Of a stretch of DNA of 64,000 nt, positions 40,236-50,055 are shown piece by piece. Below the pieces are notes generated by a model. It saw only the letters and a list, made by a program, of their open reading frames with translations, had not been told where the DNA came from and ran no database searches. The translations under genes and the position numbers were made by a program. Every line of letters starts with the position of its first letter. Within the stretch, counting starts at the first letter, position 1. This DNA is from Thermosynechococcus sichuanensis E542 (GTDB lineage Bacteria; Cyanobacteriota; Cyanobacteriia; Thermosynechococcales; Thermosynechococcaceae): contig NZ_CP032152.1 of NCBI RefSeq assembly GCF_003555505.1, positions 682,001 through 746,000 of the forward strand. The letters are read 5' to 3'.

Positions 40236-42098
40236 ATGAAAGCACTAGAGGTTTGGCAACGCTGGTTCCGGCGGGTTCCGAAGTCAGCGGAGTTAGCGAT
40301 CGCCCCCGTGGGAACACCGGCCACGGAATCTCTTCCCTCCCACTGGCAAACCTACCGCCAACGCCTCATGGCATACGAGGGGTGGCCTTGGCTCATCCCC
40401 TTTTTAATCTCTGGGGCAACCTTGATGACCGCCAGTGCTTGGCTATTGGTTTTACCCCCCTTGCCCGATTGTCGTCACCCCGGCCTCGTTATGAGCGATG
40501 GCGATCGCCTCTACTGTGCCGATCAAGCAGCTCTCCACGGCAACTTACCCGCTCTTGCTCAAGCCATTGAAACCGTCAGTCAGTGGCCCGAAGATCACCC
40601 CCTTTTTCCTCAAGCCAAACGGCGGGTGGATGAATGGTCCGCTGCCCTATTGGTGATTGCCCGCCAACAGTTGAGCCAAGGCAATATCGATCTAGCCACT
40701 CTGCTGTTGCAAAAAATCCCCCCCACTGCAGCGAGCTACTCCCAAGCTCAAGAGCTACTGACCGCAACGAATGTGGGCGAAGGGGGAAACTTGTTGGCCA
40801 CGGCTGAAGCGGCGCTACGCCAGCAGGATTGGGGATTGGCCTTGCTGCAAGTGAAGTTGATGAACCAATTGGGCACTGACTACTGGCGGGAGCAAGCACA
40901 AAAGCTCTCGGTGCGCATTTCCCAAGAACAGGATGCGTGGGTGCAATTGGTACAGGCACGGGATTTGGCGGCTTGGCTAACGGCCAATGAACTGGCAGAG
41001 GCGGTCATGCTGGCTCTGAAAATTCCCCCAGAGGCAGTTGTCTATGCCCAAGCCCAAGCGGATATTCGCCGTTGGATCCCTGAAGTGTTTGTTTATGCAG
41101 AGGAACGCTTGGCGGCCGGCGATCGCGAGGGTGCCTTGGCACTGATTGAAAAAATTGCCCCCGCTCTCGATGTGTCCTACCACGATCGCCCGATTGTCAT
41201 CTTGGGACAGGCCAAAGCCCTCGCCGCTAAGGGAACAGTCTTGGGCTATTGGGAGGCGATCGCCCGCGTGCAGCAGATTCCCACCACGGATCCCTTCTAT
41301 GAATCGGCTCAAGCGTACCTCAAGACATGGCAACAGCAGTTGCGCAACCAGCAGCATCTTCAGTGGGCATCGTGGCTCGCCAATTCCCATCTGCGCTGGG
41401 GGTATGCCTTGGCCATTGCTCAAGCTCGGCAGGTGCCCCTGGGTCAACCGGAACGGGGTCAAGCCCAAGGTTTGATTGCCCTGTGGCAACGGGATTTGCG
41501 CACGATTGATGAGCAGCCCCTGCTCCATGCGGCGATCGCCCTTGCGGAACAGAAACAGTATCAGGCTGCCCTCGGAGTTTTGAAATACTTCCCCGACAGC
41601 GCTGTGCTTGCGAGGGTCGTTGCCAATTACCGTGAGGAGTGGCAAGCAAAACTAGAAGAAATTGAGGATCGTCCCATTCTGGATCGCGCCATTCGCTTGG
41701 CGCGGGAAGGCAAACTGGAGGAAGCCATTCACACTGCTGAGCAAATTGGTCGCGATCGCGCCCTTTACCGCGAAGCCCTGAACAAGATTTGGCAGTGGGA
41801 CTATGAACTCAGCGTGCGCCAACGTCAACAGGCAGCACCAACTCCCGCTTGGTGGGAAAGTCCCCCCGAAAGTTCCTCCGAGCCAGCCGCCGAGCCAGAA
41901 TCAGCTCCCCCAGCAACACCGCCGCCAGAAGCAGTGACGCCCGCGCCGCCACCTGAGGCATTCCCTACGCCTACCCCTGAAACCACAGTTGCCCCCACCC
42001 CTGCTAGTCCTACACCGACCCCTGAAGTCACGGCTGCGCCAGCGCCGACCCCTGTTCAACCGCCACCAGCGGCACCCGAACCAACAGCGACCCCCTAG
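40236..42098 (+). CDS. Large membrane-anchored repeat protein, unknown function
   Basis: A 620-residue protein with a cytoplasmic basic N terminus ([11 protein letters not shown]), one hydrophobic segment at about 48-73 ([24 protein letters not shown]), and a long helical domain (about 85-545). The helical domain is built of degenerate units such as [43 protein letters not shown] and [12 protein letters not shown], which resemble TPR/SEL1-like helical hairpins. The last 75 residues are a Pro/Thr/Ala-rich tail ([17 protein letters not shown]). Spacing in front of the ATG is odd: AAGGA abuts it and GAGGAG is 12 nt away. I recognise it only as a cyanobacterial hypothetical protein; a scaffold role is a guess. 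Confidence 0.75.
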   Translation: MKALEVWQRWFRRVPKSAELAIAPVGTPATESLPSHWQTYRQRLMAYEGWPWLIPFLISGATLMTASAWLLVLPPLPDCRHPGLVMSDGDRLYCADQAALHGNLPALAQAIETVSQWPEDHPLFPQAKRRVDEWSAALLVIARQQLSQGNIDLATLLLQKIPPTAASYSQAQELLTATNVGEGGNLLATAEAALRQQDWGLALLQVKLMNQLGTDYWREQAQKLSVRISQEQDAWVQLVQARDLAAWLTANELAEAVMLALKIPPEAVVYAQAQADIRRWIPEVFVYAEERLAAGDREGALALIEKIAPALDVSYHDRPIVILGQAKALAAKGTVLGYWEAIARVQQIPTTDPFYESAQAYLKTWQQQLRNQQHLQWASWLANSHLRWGYALAIAQARQVPLGQPERGQAQGLIALWQRDLRTIDEQPLLHAAIALAEQKQYQAALGVLKYFPDSAVLARVVANYREEWQAKLEEIEDRPILDRAIRLAREGKLEEAIHTAEQIGRDRALYREALNKIWQWDYELSVRQRQQAAPTPAWWESPPESSSEPAAEPESAPPATPPPEAVTPAPPPEAFPTPTPETTVAPTPASPTPTPEVTAAPAPTPVQPPPAAPEPTATP

Positions 42099-42151
42099 CG
42101 ATCGCCAGCCATCGTAAAATAGAGGCTCTGTGCAGTATCGGTAGCCCAGCC

Positions 42152-43960
42152 ATGCGCCTCTCGCAAATGCTTTTTGTTACGCTTCGCGATGATCCAGCGG
42201 AAGCAGAACTTCCCAGCCACAAACTATTGCTGCGGGCAGGGTATATTCGGCGGATTGCCAGTGGCATCTATAGCTACTTGCCCTTGATGTGGCGAGTGCT
42301 GCAAAAAGTCAGCGCCATTGTCCGCGAGGAAATGAATCGCAGTGGTGCCTTGGAGTGTTTGCTGCCGCAACTGCAACCCGCTGAACTTTGGCAAGAGTCC
42401 GGACGCTGGGATACCTATACCAAAGCCGAAGGGATCATGTTTTCCCTTACCGATCGCGCTGAGCGGCAGTTGGCCCTAGGGCCTACCCATGAGGAGGTGA
42501 TCACCACCCTCGCCAAGGACTTGATTCGCTCCTATCGTCAATTGCCCGTTCATCTGTACCAAATTCAAACAAAATTTCGTGATGAGATTCGCCCGCGATT
42601 TGGTCTGATGCGGGGACGGGAATTCATTATGAAGGACGGCTACTCCTTCCATGCCGATGTGGCCAGCCTCAAGGAAACCTATCAGGTGATGTACGACACC
42701 TATAGCCGTATTCTTCAGCGCTGTGGCTTGACATTTCGAGCCGTGGAGGCGGATTCGGGTGCGATCGGCGGATCAGGTTCCCATGAATTTATGGTGCTGG
42801 CTGCCGCCGGCGAAGATGAGGTACTTTATACCGCTGATGGCCAATACGCCGCCAATGTGGAAAAGGCTGTTTCCCTACCCCCTGACCCTGTGCCCACAAC
42901 CTACAAAAAGGTGGCGACGCTGGATACTCCCAACACACCAACTATTGATGCCCTTGTTGAGCACTTGCAGTGCCATCCCAGCCAAATTGTGAAAAATGTC
43001 CTCTATCGAGCGGTTTTCGATAATGGGCGAGTGGGTCTGGTGTTGGTGAGTATTCGCGGCGATCAAGAGGTGAATAGCGTTAAGCTGCACAATACCCTCA
43101 CTTCCCTTGCGCCCAACTACGGGGGAACAAAATTGCTGGATCTGCGGGTGGCGGATGCCAATACAGTCCAAGAGTGGGCAGCAACCCCCATTCCCTTTGG
43201 TTACATTGGCCCTGATTTAGAAGATGCGGTGATTAAAGCCGATCCCCAAATTATTCCCCAGTGGATTCGCATTGCCGATCGCACCGTGACGGAATTGAAG
43301 CGATTTATTACCGGCGCCAATCGCGATCAACAGCATCGGGTGGGGGTAAACTGGGGCAAAGCCTGTCCCCTACCAGCAATTGTGGCCGATGTGCGCAAAG
43401 CCCAAGCGGGCGATCGCGCCTGCCATGATCCCACGCAGCACCTAGAAACGGCACGGGGCATTGAAATTGGCCATATTTTCCAGTTGGGCACCAAGTATTC
43501 TGAGGCGATGAAGGCTACCTACACCAATGAACAGGGGGAAGAAGTGCCTCTGGTGATGGGCTGCTATGGCATTGGTGTTTCCCGCTTGGCTCAGGCGGCG
43601 GTGGAGCAGCACCACGACGAAAACGGGATCATTTGGCCCCTAGCGATCGCCCCCTATCAAGTGATCATTGTCGTGCCCAACATTGAGGACAGCCAGCAAA
43701 TGCAGGTGGCCACTGACCTCTACGAAGGGCTGCAAGCAGCAGGCATTGAGGTGCTCCTCGACGATCGCGATGAACGGGCAGGGGTGAAATTCAAAGATGC
43801 TGATCTCATTGGCATTCCCTATCGGCTGGTGACGGGGCGGGCGATCGCCAATGGGGAAGTGGAACTCGTTATCCGCGCAACAGGGGCTAAATCCACCCTC
43901 CCCTTAACGGAGGTTGTTCGCTATCTTCAGAAGGAGATTGCTGAGCAGTTAGCCCAATGA
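42152..43960 (+). CDS. proS: Prolyl-tRNA synthetase
   Basis: Class II synthetase of bacterial type, 602 residues. It starts [26 protein letters not shown]. Motif 1 lies around [18 protein letters not shown]; motif 2 is [23 protein letters not shown]; motif 3 is [12 protein letters not shown]...AQAAVEQ. An INS editing domain sits at about 225-400 ([23 protein letters not shown]), and the C-terminal anticodon-binding domain has [21 protein letters not shown]. It overlaps the following methyltransferase gene by 4 nt. A TAAAAT box lies about 35 bp upstream. Confidence 0.97.
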   Translation: MRLSQMLFVTLRDDPAEAELPSHKLLLRAGYIRRIASGIYSYLPLMWRVLQKVSAIVREEMNRSGALECLLPQLQPAELWQESGRWDTYTKAEGIMFSLTDRAERQLALGPTHEEVITTLAKDLIRSYRQLPVHLYQIQTKFRDEIRPRFGLMRGREFIMKDGYSFHADVASLKETYQVMYDTYSRILQRCGLTFRAVEADSGAIGGSGSHEFMVLAAAGEDEVLYTADGQYAANVEKAVSLPPDPVPTTYKKVATLDTPNTPTIDALVEHLQCHPSQIVKNVLYRAVFDNGRVGLVLVSIRGDQEVNSVKLHNTLTSLAPNYGGTKLLDLRVADANTVQEWAATPIPFGYIGPDLEDAVIKADPQIIPQWIRIADRTVTELKRFITGANRDQQHRVGVNWGKACPLPAIVADVRKAQAGDRACHDPTQHLETARGIEIGHIFQLGTKYSEAMKATYTNEQGEEVPLVMGCYGIGVSRLAQAAVEQHHDENGIIWPLAIAPYQVIIVVPNIEDSQQMQVATDLYEGLQAAGIEVLLDDRDERAGVKFKDADLIGIPYRLVTGRAIANGEVELVIRATGAKSTLPLTEVVRYLQKEIAEQLAQ

Positions 43961-44586
43961 TTCTCAATCCCCAACAGCGCACGAAATTGGATAGCCGCAG
44001 CGATGATCTCTTTTATGCGGCACCGCGCTTTGTCACGCATGTAGATGATTTCTTTCTAGCGCGCCTCACGGATCTCTACCGCCAATACTTGCAGCCGCAG
44101 ATGCGGGTTTTGGACTTAATGAGTAGTTGGGTGTCCCATCTCCCTCCGGAGCTATCCTTTCAGGAAGTGGTGGGTCATGGCATGAATGCGGTGGAGCTAG
44201 CCCGCAACCCGCGGCTGGATCATTATTTCGTTCAAAACCTCAATGAAGACTTGGCTCTGCCCCTCGAGGATGCCAGTTTTGATGCTGTACTGATGGCGGT
44301 GTCGGTGCAGTACCTCCAGTATCCTGAGGCCACTTTTACAGAAATTGCCCGCATCCTCAAGCCCCAAGGGGTCGTCATTGTCAGCTTCTCGAATCGAATG
44401 TTTTTTGAGAAGGCAATTCAGGCATGGCGAGACGCTACTGAAGGCGATCGCGTGCAGTTGGTGCACACCTACATCAATAGCATTCCCTCCCTGAAAGTCA
44501 TCGAGACCCATCTGCCGCGTCCCTGGTCTTGGCTGGCATTCACCGATCCCTTCTACGCTGTCGTTGGTCAAAAGCAGTTGGCGTGA
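43957..44586 (+). CDS. SAM-dependent methyltransferase-like protein
   Basis: A 209-residue class I methyltransferase-fold protein. The nucleotide-binding strand reads [15 protein letters not shown] rather than the usual DxGxGxG, so the glycine loop is altered. [10 protein letters not shown]-like [20 protein letters not shown] and [19 protein letters not shown] match the Methyltransf_11 type well. The substrate is unknown. The ATG overlaps the proS stop (ATGA), and the stop overlaps the next start by 1 nt (TGATG), so three genes are coupled. Confidence 0.82.
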   Translation: MILNPQQRTKLDSRSDDLFYAAPRFVTHVDDFFLARLTDLYRQYLQPQMRVLDLMSSWVSHLPPELSFQEVVGHGMNAVELARNPRLDHYFVQNLNEDLALPLEDASFDAVLMAVSVQYLQYPEATFTEIARILKPQGVVIVSFSNRMFFEKAIQAWRDATEGDRVQLVHTYINSIPSLKVIETHLPRPWSWLAFTDPFYAVVGQKQLA

Positions 44587-45158
44587 TGGTTAGAGGGGGT
44601 GTCTATGAGCAGTTTCGCGGTGCCCTCCTTGGACTCCTCTGGGGCATTGCCAAAGAGAATCCTCAGTTTGCCCAGGCACTGCCGCACCAATGGTTAGCTC
44701 CCAACCAAGGGGAGTGGCCAGCTCAGCTTCCGCAGTTGTTGGCATCATGGGATCAGCCTCTGATTGCAGTCCCCGGGGAGTTGCAGGAGATTCAGGCCCT
44801 GCTCCATGAATACCTCAAGGCGGCTTGGGCACCTGAGCCTTTGCCTGTACCTCCAGAGAGAGGGGAGATGATCCGCTATGCCTTGGCGATCGCCCCTTGG
44901 GACTTAGAATTAGCCCATGAAATTGTTATCCAGCAGCAACCCAGCGCTGGTCTTCTCTTAAGCTGTCTTTTTGGTGCCTATTGGGGGGCGTTGGCCTTAC
45001 CCCTCAGCGCATGGGAGCATTGGACACCCACCGTAGCTGAAGTACTGAGGAATGTGATGGCGCAATGGACAGGGGGTATAGGAACCGAGATTGCAGTTGC
45101 CCCCAAGGCCGCACTAAAAAACTGGCGAAGGCGCTGCACTCGGAATATAGCGCTCTAG
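44586..45158 (+). CDS. Degenerate ADP-ribosylglycohydrolase-like protein
   Basis: A 190-residue protein starting [20 protein letters not shown], which resembles the first helix of ADP-ribosylglycohydrolases (YRGALLGLAxGDALG). The metal-binding acidic residues that should follow are missing. Later hydrophobic helices ([21 protein letters not shown]) also recall the family, whose active form has a GD...G and a DT/DD pair here absent. It probably is a non-catalytic relative. The longer frame to 44529 runs inside the methyltransferase gene. Its 3' end overlaps convergent murA by 45 nt. Confidence 0.65.
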   Translation: MVRGGVYEQFRGALLGLLWGIAKENPQFAQALPHQWLAPNQGEWPAQLPQLLASWDQPLIAVPGELQEIQALLHEYLKAAWAPEPLPVPPERGEMIRYALAIAPWDLELAHEIVIQQQPSAGLLLSCLFGAYWGALALPLSAWEHWTPTVAEVLRNVMAQWTGGIGTEIAVAPKAALKNWRRRCTRNIAL

Positions 45159-46433
45159 CTGTGCACCCAAACCCCGCAGCTTGGCTTCAATTTGCCAGTA
45201 GCCCCGATCTAAGTGCTGCAAGCCATAGACGTGGGTTTCCCCGTGGGCAGCCAGTCCAGCAACAACTAAAGCCGCTGTGGCACGTAAATCCGTCCCCGTT
45301 ACGGGTGCACCGGAAAGATGAGGCACCCCTCGGATGGCGGCGTGATTCCCTTTGACACGAATATCGGCCCCCATGCGATTGAGTTCAGCCACATGGCCAA
45401 AGCGATTTTCAAACACCGTTTCGCTGACTAAACTATTCCCCTCACTGATAGCCAGCAATGTCATCATCAAGGCCTGCATATCCGTGGGAAAGCCGGGGTA
45501 GGGCAGCGTTTCAATGTCGGTGGCACGATAGCGCTGGGCAGGGGTAAAGCGCACACGAGTAGGATCGGGAAATTCAACCGTTGCTCCCATTTCTTCGAGT
45601 TTGGCGATAACGGGAGTGAGATGACTGGGAATCACCGGTGCAAGGGTAATGGCCGAGCGGGTGACAGCAGCGGCCAAGAGAAATGTGCCCGCTTCAATGC
45701 GATCGGGAATAATTTCGTATTCAGTGCCGTGGAGGCGATCGACCCCGACAATGGTGATCGAATTGGTGCCGGCGCCATAGATTTTTGCCCCCATTGCGAT
45801 GCAGAAGTTGGCCAAATCCACTACTTCCGGTTCTTGGGCGGCATTTTCAATCGTGGTTTCCCCCTCGGCAAGGGTGGCGGCCATCATTAGGGTTTCCGTT
45901 GCACCGACGCTGGGATAGTCCAAATAGATGCGTGTTCCCTTGAGTTTGGCCGCACTGGCGGTAACAACGCCGTGATCAATCGTGACTTCGGCCCCCATTG
46001 CTTGCAGACCCCGCACATGGAGTTCCACGGGACGGGCACCAATGGCACAGCCACCGGGCAAAGGAACGCGGGCAACGCCCAAGCGTGCCACCAGAGGGCC
46101 AATAGCAAAGAAACTTGCCCGCAGTTGGCTGACCAAGCGATAGGGGGGATCATTGGTATTTAAGTCCGTGGCATCAATGGCGATCGCTTCACTACCGAGG
46201 CGTTGTACCTTGACCCCCAATGCCTGTAAAATTTCCCCAAGGCGACGAATATCCGCTAAGTCAGGCACTGCCCGAAGAATGGTTGTATCCGCTGCTAAGA
46301 GTGCTCCTGCCATCAAAACCAGTGCTGAATTCTTGGCTCCGCTAATCCTCACCTCACCCGATAACCGATAGCCCCCCTGAATCTTGAGGTGTGCCTGCTC
46401 TGTGGTCAGCGGCGTTGCGGTCGAGGTTAGCAT
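45114..46433 (-). CDS. murA: UDP-N-acetylglucosamine 1-carboxyvinyltransferase
   Basis: First committed step of peptidoglycan synthesis: transfers enolpyruvate from PEP to UDP-GlcNAc. Length is 439 residues. Lys34 in ISGAKNSAL and the reactive Cys129 in [15 protein letters not shown] are in place (the cysteine makes it fosfomycin-sensitive in principle). [13 protein letters not shown]-like [18 protein letters not shown] and [18 protein letters not shown] close the protein. It is convergent with the preceding gene, with a 45-nt overlap; the TnpB remnant lies upstream. Confidence 0.96.
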   Translation of the reverse strand: MLTSTATPLTTEQAHLKIQGGYRLSGEVRISGAKNSALVLMAGALLAADTTILRAVPDLADIRRLGEILQALGVKVQRLGSEAIAIDATDLNTNDPPYRLVSQLRASFFAIGPLVARLGVARVPLPGGCAIGARPVELHVRGLQAMGAEVTIDHGVVTASAAKLKGTRIYLDYPSVGATETLMMAATLAEGETTIENAAQEPEVVDLANFCIAMGAKIYGAGTNSITIVGVDRLHGTEYEIIPDRIEAGTFLLAAAVTRSAITLAPVIPSHLTPVIAKLEEMGATVEFPDPTRVRFTPAQRYRATDIETLPYPGFPTDMQALMMTLLAISEGNSLVSETVFENRFGHVAELNRMGADIRVKGNHAAIRGVPHLSGAPVTGTDLRATAALVVAGLAAHGETHVYGLQHLDRGYWQIEAKLRGLGAQLERYIPSAAPSPVF

Positions 46434-46526
46434 ATTTCACTCTCACAGCCAAAAGAATTCCAAGCGATTATATCCTATCAGTGCGAATTTTATGCAAGGA
46501 TCAGTATTGACCCGGTGCGCGGCAAG

Positions 46527-46742
46527 CCCCGCCGTTCAGGGTGGGGGAAGGATAGCGCGGACGGCACAGCCGTCCTATAATCAAACTGCCATTTATGGCC
46601 TACGGCAGGACATGCCGGAAGTTACGCCTGAGGAGATACGAGCAGCGGTTGCGCGCTCGGCCCAGGAACCCACCGAAGCGAATCAGGGGCGGCTCAATGC
46701 CGTGCCTGAGCGCCGTAGGAATCCCTGTCCTTTAGGGCAGGG
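46527..46742 (+). pseudogene. TnpB C-terminal remnant with element right-end hairpins
   Basis: No complete gene is present in 46434-46803. On the plus strand a hairpin CCCCGCC/GGGTGGGG (46527-46545) and a perfect 7-bp hairpin GGACGGC-ACA-GCCGTCC (46559-46575) are followed by an open frame reading MPEVTPEEIRAAVARSAQ and on to NPCPLGQGG. This recalls the extreme C terminus of TnpB proteins. It runs into GAATCCCTGTCC-TTTA-GGGCAGGGAGGATGTCAA, whose 8-bp stem (46723-46730/46735-46742) is the usual right-end hairpin of cyanobacterial IS200/IS605 elements. The nuclease part is missing. It may be a separate insertion from the N-terminal remnant at 5.3 kb. Confidence 0.65.
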
Positions 46743-46803
46743 AGGATGTCAAAAAAGAGTAACAAACGCCCCCTTGTTGTTTTGCAAATCATTTAACGAT
46801 TGG

Positions 46804-47235
46804 ATGGAACATCAAAACCTCAGTGATTTACTGCGGCAAGAGGCAGCCAAACAGCGTCAAGCTCCCAGCAAGCGGAGTCGCCACCAGCCCACCAAGGCAG
46901 AACTGGAGCAAGAACTGACCACCCTCAAAGCAGCCTTAGCCGCCGCAGAAGCTGAGAAAACCACTCAGAGCACCCAGATAGAGCAACTACAAAAGGAAGT
47001 GGAAACGTGGCGCGATCGCGCCCAAGCCCTTGAAAATGAGCTTCAGGAACTGCAAACCCGCCATCAGGCGCTAGGAGCCGAATTTGAAGAGGCGAAAGAA
47101 GTCATTCGCCAACTCACCGCCCCGCAGCCCTACCGTTTTGAGGATGTGGGATTTAAGCCCCTTGTTAATGAGATTCCCACCCCCAATCCCAATGCGTCTC
47201 ACCTCGGCGATGCGGAAATAGGTTGGTTTGACTAG
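46804..47235 (+). CDS. Coiled-coil protein, unknown function
   Basis: A 143-residue soluble protein beginning MEHQNLSDLLRQEAAKQRQ. A longer open frame extends upstream to 46384, but only through the transposon remnant, so the ATG at 46804 is chosen. After a basic stretch (QAPSKRSRHQPTKAE), residues 33-102 form a strong heptad-like coiled coil (LEQELTTLKAALAAAEAEK...LEAFEEAKEVIRQL type). A conserved-looking tail follows (PYRFEDVGFKPLVNEIP). I recall homologues in cyanobacteria without a known role. glgP follows 163 bp downstream. Confidence 0.7.
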   Translation: MEHQNLSDLLRQEAAKQRQAPSKRSRHQPTKAELEQELTTLKAALAAAEAEKTTQSTQIEQLQKEVETWRDRAQALENELQELQTRHQALGAEFEEAKEVIRQLTAPQPYRFEDVGFKPLVNEIPTPNPNASHLGDAEIGWFD

Positions 47236-47398
47236 GAATGGTCTAGGCACTGAGGTCACGCTTTGAGAAGATTAAAAAAATGTAAAGGCAGATAAATCAA
47301 TTATTAAAATTCCCGCAGCGGTAATCTAATGTACATTTCACAAATCTGTATTAGCCTTAAGTTAAGTTATTTCCGATTCTTTCAGAGCCACAGGTTGC

Positions 47399-49999
47399 AT
47401 GAATAATTCCGCCACTCCTAACGGTCATCCTGTCAATTCAGTTTCCCACACCAATTCTCCTGCCAACGACGAACACTGCGATCTGTATATCGAAAGCGAT
47501 CGCACAGGGATGACAGTGCAAACCCTGAAGCGCGCCTTTGTTGATAATCTCCACTACATCCAGGGCAAGGATGCCATGTTTGCCACGCCCTACGATTACT
47601 TCATGGCACTGGCCTACACGGTGCGCGATCGCCTACTGCATCGGCGGATTAAAACCGCCCAAACCTATTTTGAGCAGGATGCCAAGGTGGTCTATTACCT
47701 GTCGGCAGAGTTCCTCATTGGTCGCCTGCTCCTGAACAACCTGATTAACGTCGGCCTCTACGAGCAAACCAAACAGGCCATGGCCGACTTTGGCCTTGAC
47801 CTCAATGAACTCATGGATCGTGAACCGGAGCCGGGGCTAGGCAATGGCGGTTTAGGACGCTTGGCGGCTTGTTTCCTCGACTCTCTCGCAACTCTTGAAA
47901 TTCCCGCTGTCGGCTACGGCATTCGCTACGAATTTGGTATTTTCGAGCAAATCATCACCAATGGCTGGCAGCACGAAGTGCCCGACAACTGGCTGCGTTT
48001 TGGTAACCCTTGGGAGATTGCCCGTCCCGATTACAACGTTGAAGTCAAATTTGGCGGCCACACCGAAGCCTACACCGATGCCCAAGGGCACTACCGCGTG
48101 CGCTGGGTTCCTAGCACCACGGTTTTTGGCACCCCCTATGATACGCCAATTCCCGGCTATGGCAAAAATACGGTAAATACGCTCCGGCTGTGGAGTGCCC
48201 GTGCAGCCCAGGACTTTAACCTTCAGGTGTTCAACGCGGGTGACTATACCCAAGCCGTCTCCGAAAAAACCTTTAGTGAGAATATCTCGAAGGTTCTCTA
48301 CCCCAACGACAACACCCCCCAAGGTAAAGAATTGCGGCTGCGGCAACAGTATTTCTTTGTCTCCTGTTCGTTGCAGGACATTATTCGTCTCTATCTACGG
48401 CGGCACACCAGCTTTGATGCTTTCCCCGATAAAGTGGCCATTCAGCTCAACGATACTCACCCTGCCATTGGTGTGGCTGAACTGATGCGACTGCTGGTGG
48501 ATGAGTACCAACTTCCATGGGAAAAAGCGTGGGACATTACCCAGCGCACTTTTGCCTATACCAACCACACGCTGCTGGCGGAAGCCCTCGAACGCTGGTC
48601 GGTGGATCTCTTTGGTCAACTGCTGCCGCGCCATTTGGAAATTATTTATGAGATTAACTACCGCTTCCTGAATGAAATTCGCCTGCGCTACCCAGGCAAC
48701 ATTGCGCGGTTGGCACGGATGTCTCTGATTGAGGAAGGTCATCCCAAGCAGGTGCGCATGGCGCATTTGGCCTGTGTCGGCAGCCATACGGTGAATGGGG
48801 TAGCGGAACTGCACACAGAGCTGATCAAGCAGGAGCTGATGCGGGACTTCTATGAGATGTACCCCAACAAGTTCCAGAACAAAACCAATGGCATTACGCC
48901 CCGCCGTTGGCTATTGATCAGTAATCCCCGCTTGGCCAGTCTGATTACCGAAACCCTGAAGAGCGATCGCTGGATTACCCACCTTGAAGAGCTGCGCGGC
49001 CTAGAACCCTACGCCACGGATCCCGCTTTTCAGGCCAAGTGGCAGCAAATCAAGCAAGCTAACAAAGAGCGCTTGGCGGAGTACATCTGGCGCAACAACC
49101 AAATCGAGGTAGATCCCTACTCTCTCTTTGACATTCAAATCAAGCGCATCCACGAGTACAAACGACAGCACTTGGCGGTGCTCCACATCATTACGCTCTA
49201 CGAGCAAATCAAGGCCAATCCCAACATTGACATTCAGCCGCGCACATTTATTTTTGGCGGCAAGGCAGCCCCCGGCTACTTCATGGCCAAGATGATCATC
49301 AAGCTGATCAATTCTGTGGGCGATATGGTCAACCACGACAGTGATGTGAATGGCCGCCTCAAAGTGGTGTTCCTGAGTAACTACTCGGTCTCCCTTGGCG
49401 AAATAGCCTATCCGGCTGCCGATCTCTCGGAGCAGATCTCCACCGCTGGTAAGGAGGCCTCCGGCACTGGAAATATGAAGTTTGCCCTCAATGGCGCCCT
49501 AACGATCGGGACGCTGGATGGTGCGAATGTGGAAATTCGCCAAGAGGTGGGGGCAGAGAACTTCTTCCTCTTTGGTTTGACGGCACAAGAGGTGATGAGC
49601 CTAAAAGCTGAGGGCTACAATCCTCGCGAGTACTACAACAGCAACCCAATGCTCAAGAAAGTGATTGACAGTCTTATTTCCGACTACTTCAATCCGCGTG
49701 AGCCGGGGCTATTTGAACCGATTGTCAGTTCGCTGCTCAACGAGGATCAATACATGCTCTTGGCGGACTACCAATCCTATGTGGACTGTCAGCAACGGGC
49801 AGCCCAAGCCTTCCGCGACAAAAGCCACTGGACTCAGATGTCGATTCTCAATGTGGCACGCATGGGCAAATTCTCGAGCGATCGCACGATTGCTGAGTAC
49901 TGCAAAGACATCTGGCACGTCAAACCCGTACCCGTTTCCCTAGACACCTGTCGGCCTGCTTTTCGCCCCAGTCGGGTGAGTCAAACCAGTAGTCTTTAG
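47399..49999 (+). CDS. glgP: Glycogen phosphorylase
   Basis: Releases glucose-1-phosphate from glycogen, the main night-time carbon source. Length is 866 residues, close to the family norm. GNGGLGRLAACFLDSLATL (starting near residue 148), YGIRYEFGIFEQ and the PLP lysine Lys694 in ASGTGNMKFALNGALTIGTLDGANVEI are all intact; QLNDTHPAIGVAELMRLL and KRIHEYKRQHL are also present. The 163-bp leader is AT rich, with no recognised regulator site. Confidence 0.97.
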   Translation: MNNSATPNGHPVNSVSHTNSPANDEHCDLYIESDRTGMTVQTLKRAFVDNLHYIQGKDAMFATPYDYFMALAYTVRDRLLHRRIKTAQTYFEQDAKVVYYLSAEFLIGRLLLNNLINVGLYEQTKQAMADFGLDLNELMDREPEPGLGNGGLGRLAACFLDSLATLEIPAVGYGIRYEFGIFEQIITNGWQHEVPDNWLRFGNPWEIARPDYNVEVKFGGHTEAYTDAQGHYRVRWVPSTTVFGTPYDTPIPGYGKNTVNTLRLWSARAAQDFNLQVFNAGDYTQAVSEKTFSENISKVLYPNDNTPQGKELRLRQQYFFVSCSLQDIIRLYLRRHTSFDAFPDKVAIQLNDTHPAIGVAELMRLLVDEYQLPWEKAWDITQRTFAYTNHTLLAEALERWSVDLFGQLLPRHLEIIYEINYRFLNEIRLRYPGNIARLARMSLIEEGHPKQVRMAHLACVGSHTVNGVAELHTELIKQELMRDFYEMYPNKFQNKTNGITPRRWLLISNPRLASLITETLKSDRWITHLEELRGLEPYATDPAFQAKWQQIKQANKERLAEYIWRNNQIEVDPYSLFDIQIKRIHEYKRQHLAVLHIITLYEQIKANPNIDIQPRTFIFGGKAAPGYFMAKMIIKLINSVGDMVNHDSDVNGRLKVVFLSNYSVSLGEIAYPAADLSEQISTAGKEASGTGNMKFALNGALTIGTLDGANVEIRQEVGAENFFLFGLTAQEVMSLKAEGYNPREYYNSNPMLKKVIDSLISDYFNPREPGLFEPIVSSLLNEDQYMLLADYQSYVDCQQRAAQAFRDKSHWTQMSILNVARMGKFSSDRTIAEYCKDIWHVKPVPVSLDTCRPAFRPSRVSQTSSL

Positions 50000-50055
50000 G
50001 TTGCTGCCCCTTTTGCTCTACACTAGGGCAAGTCTCAAGCAGTGGAACAAAATGA

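Noticed and set aside
46384-46803. N-terminal extension of the coiled-coil protein
   Set aside because: The frame is open but runs through the transposon remnant and its hairpins; the conserved-looking protein begins at the ATG at 46804.
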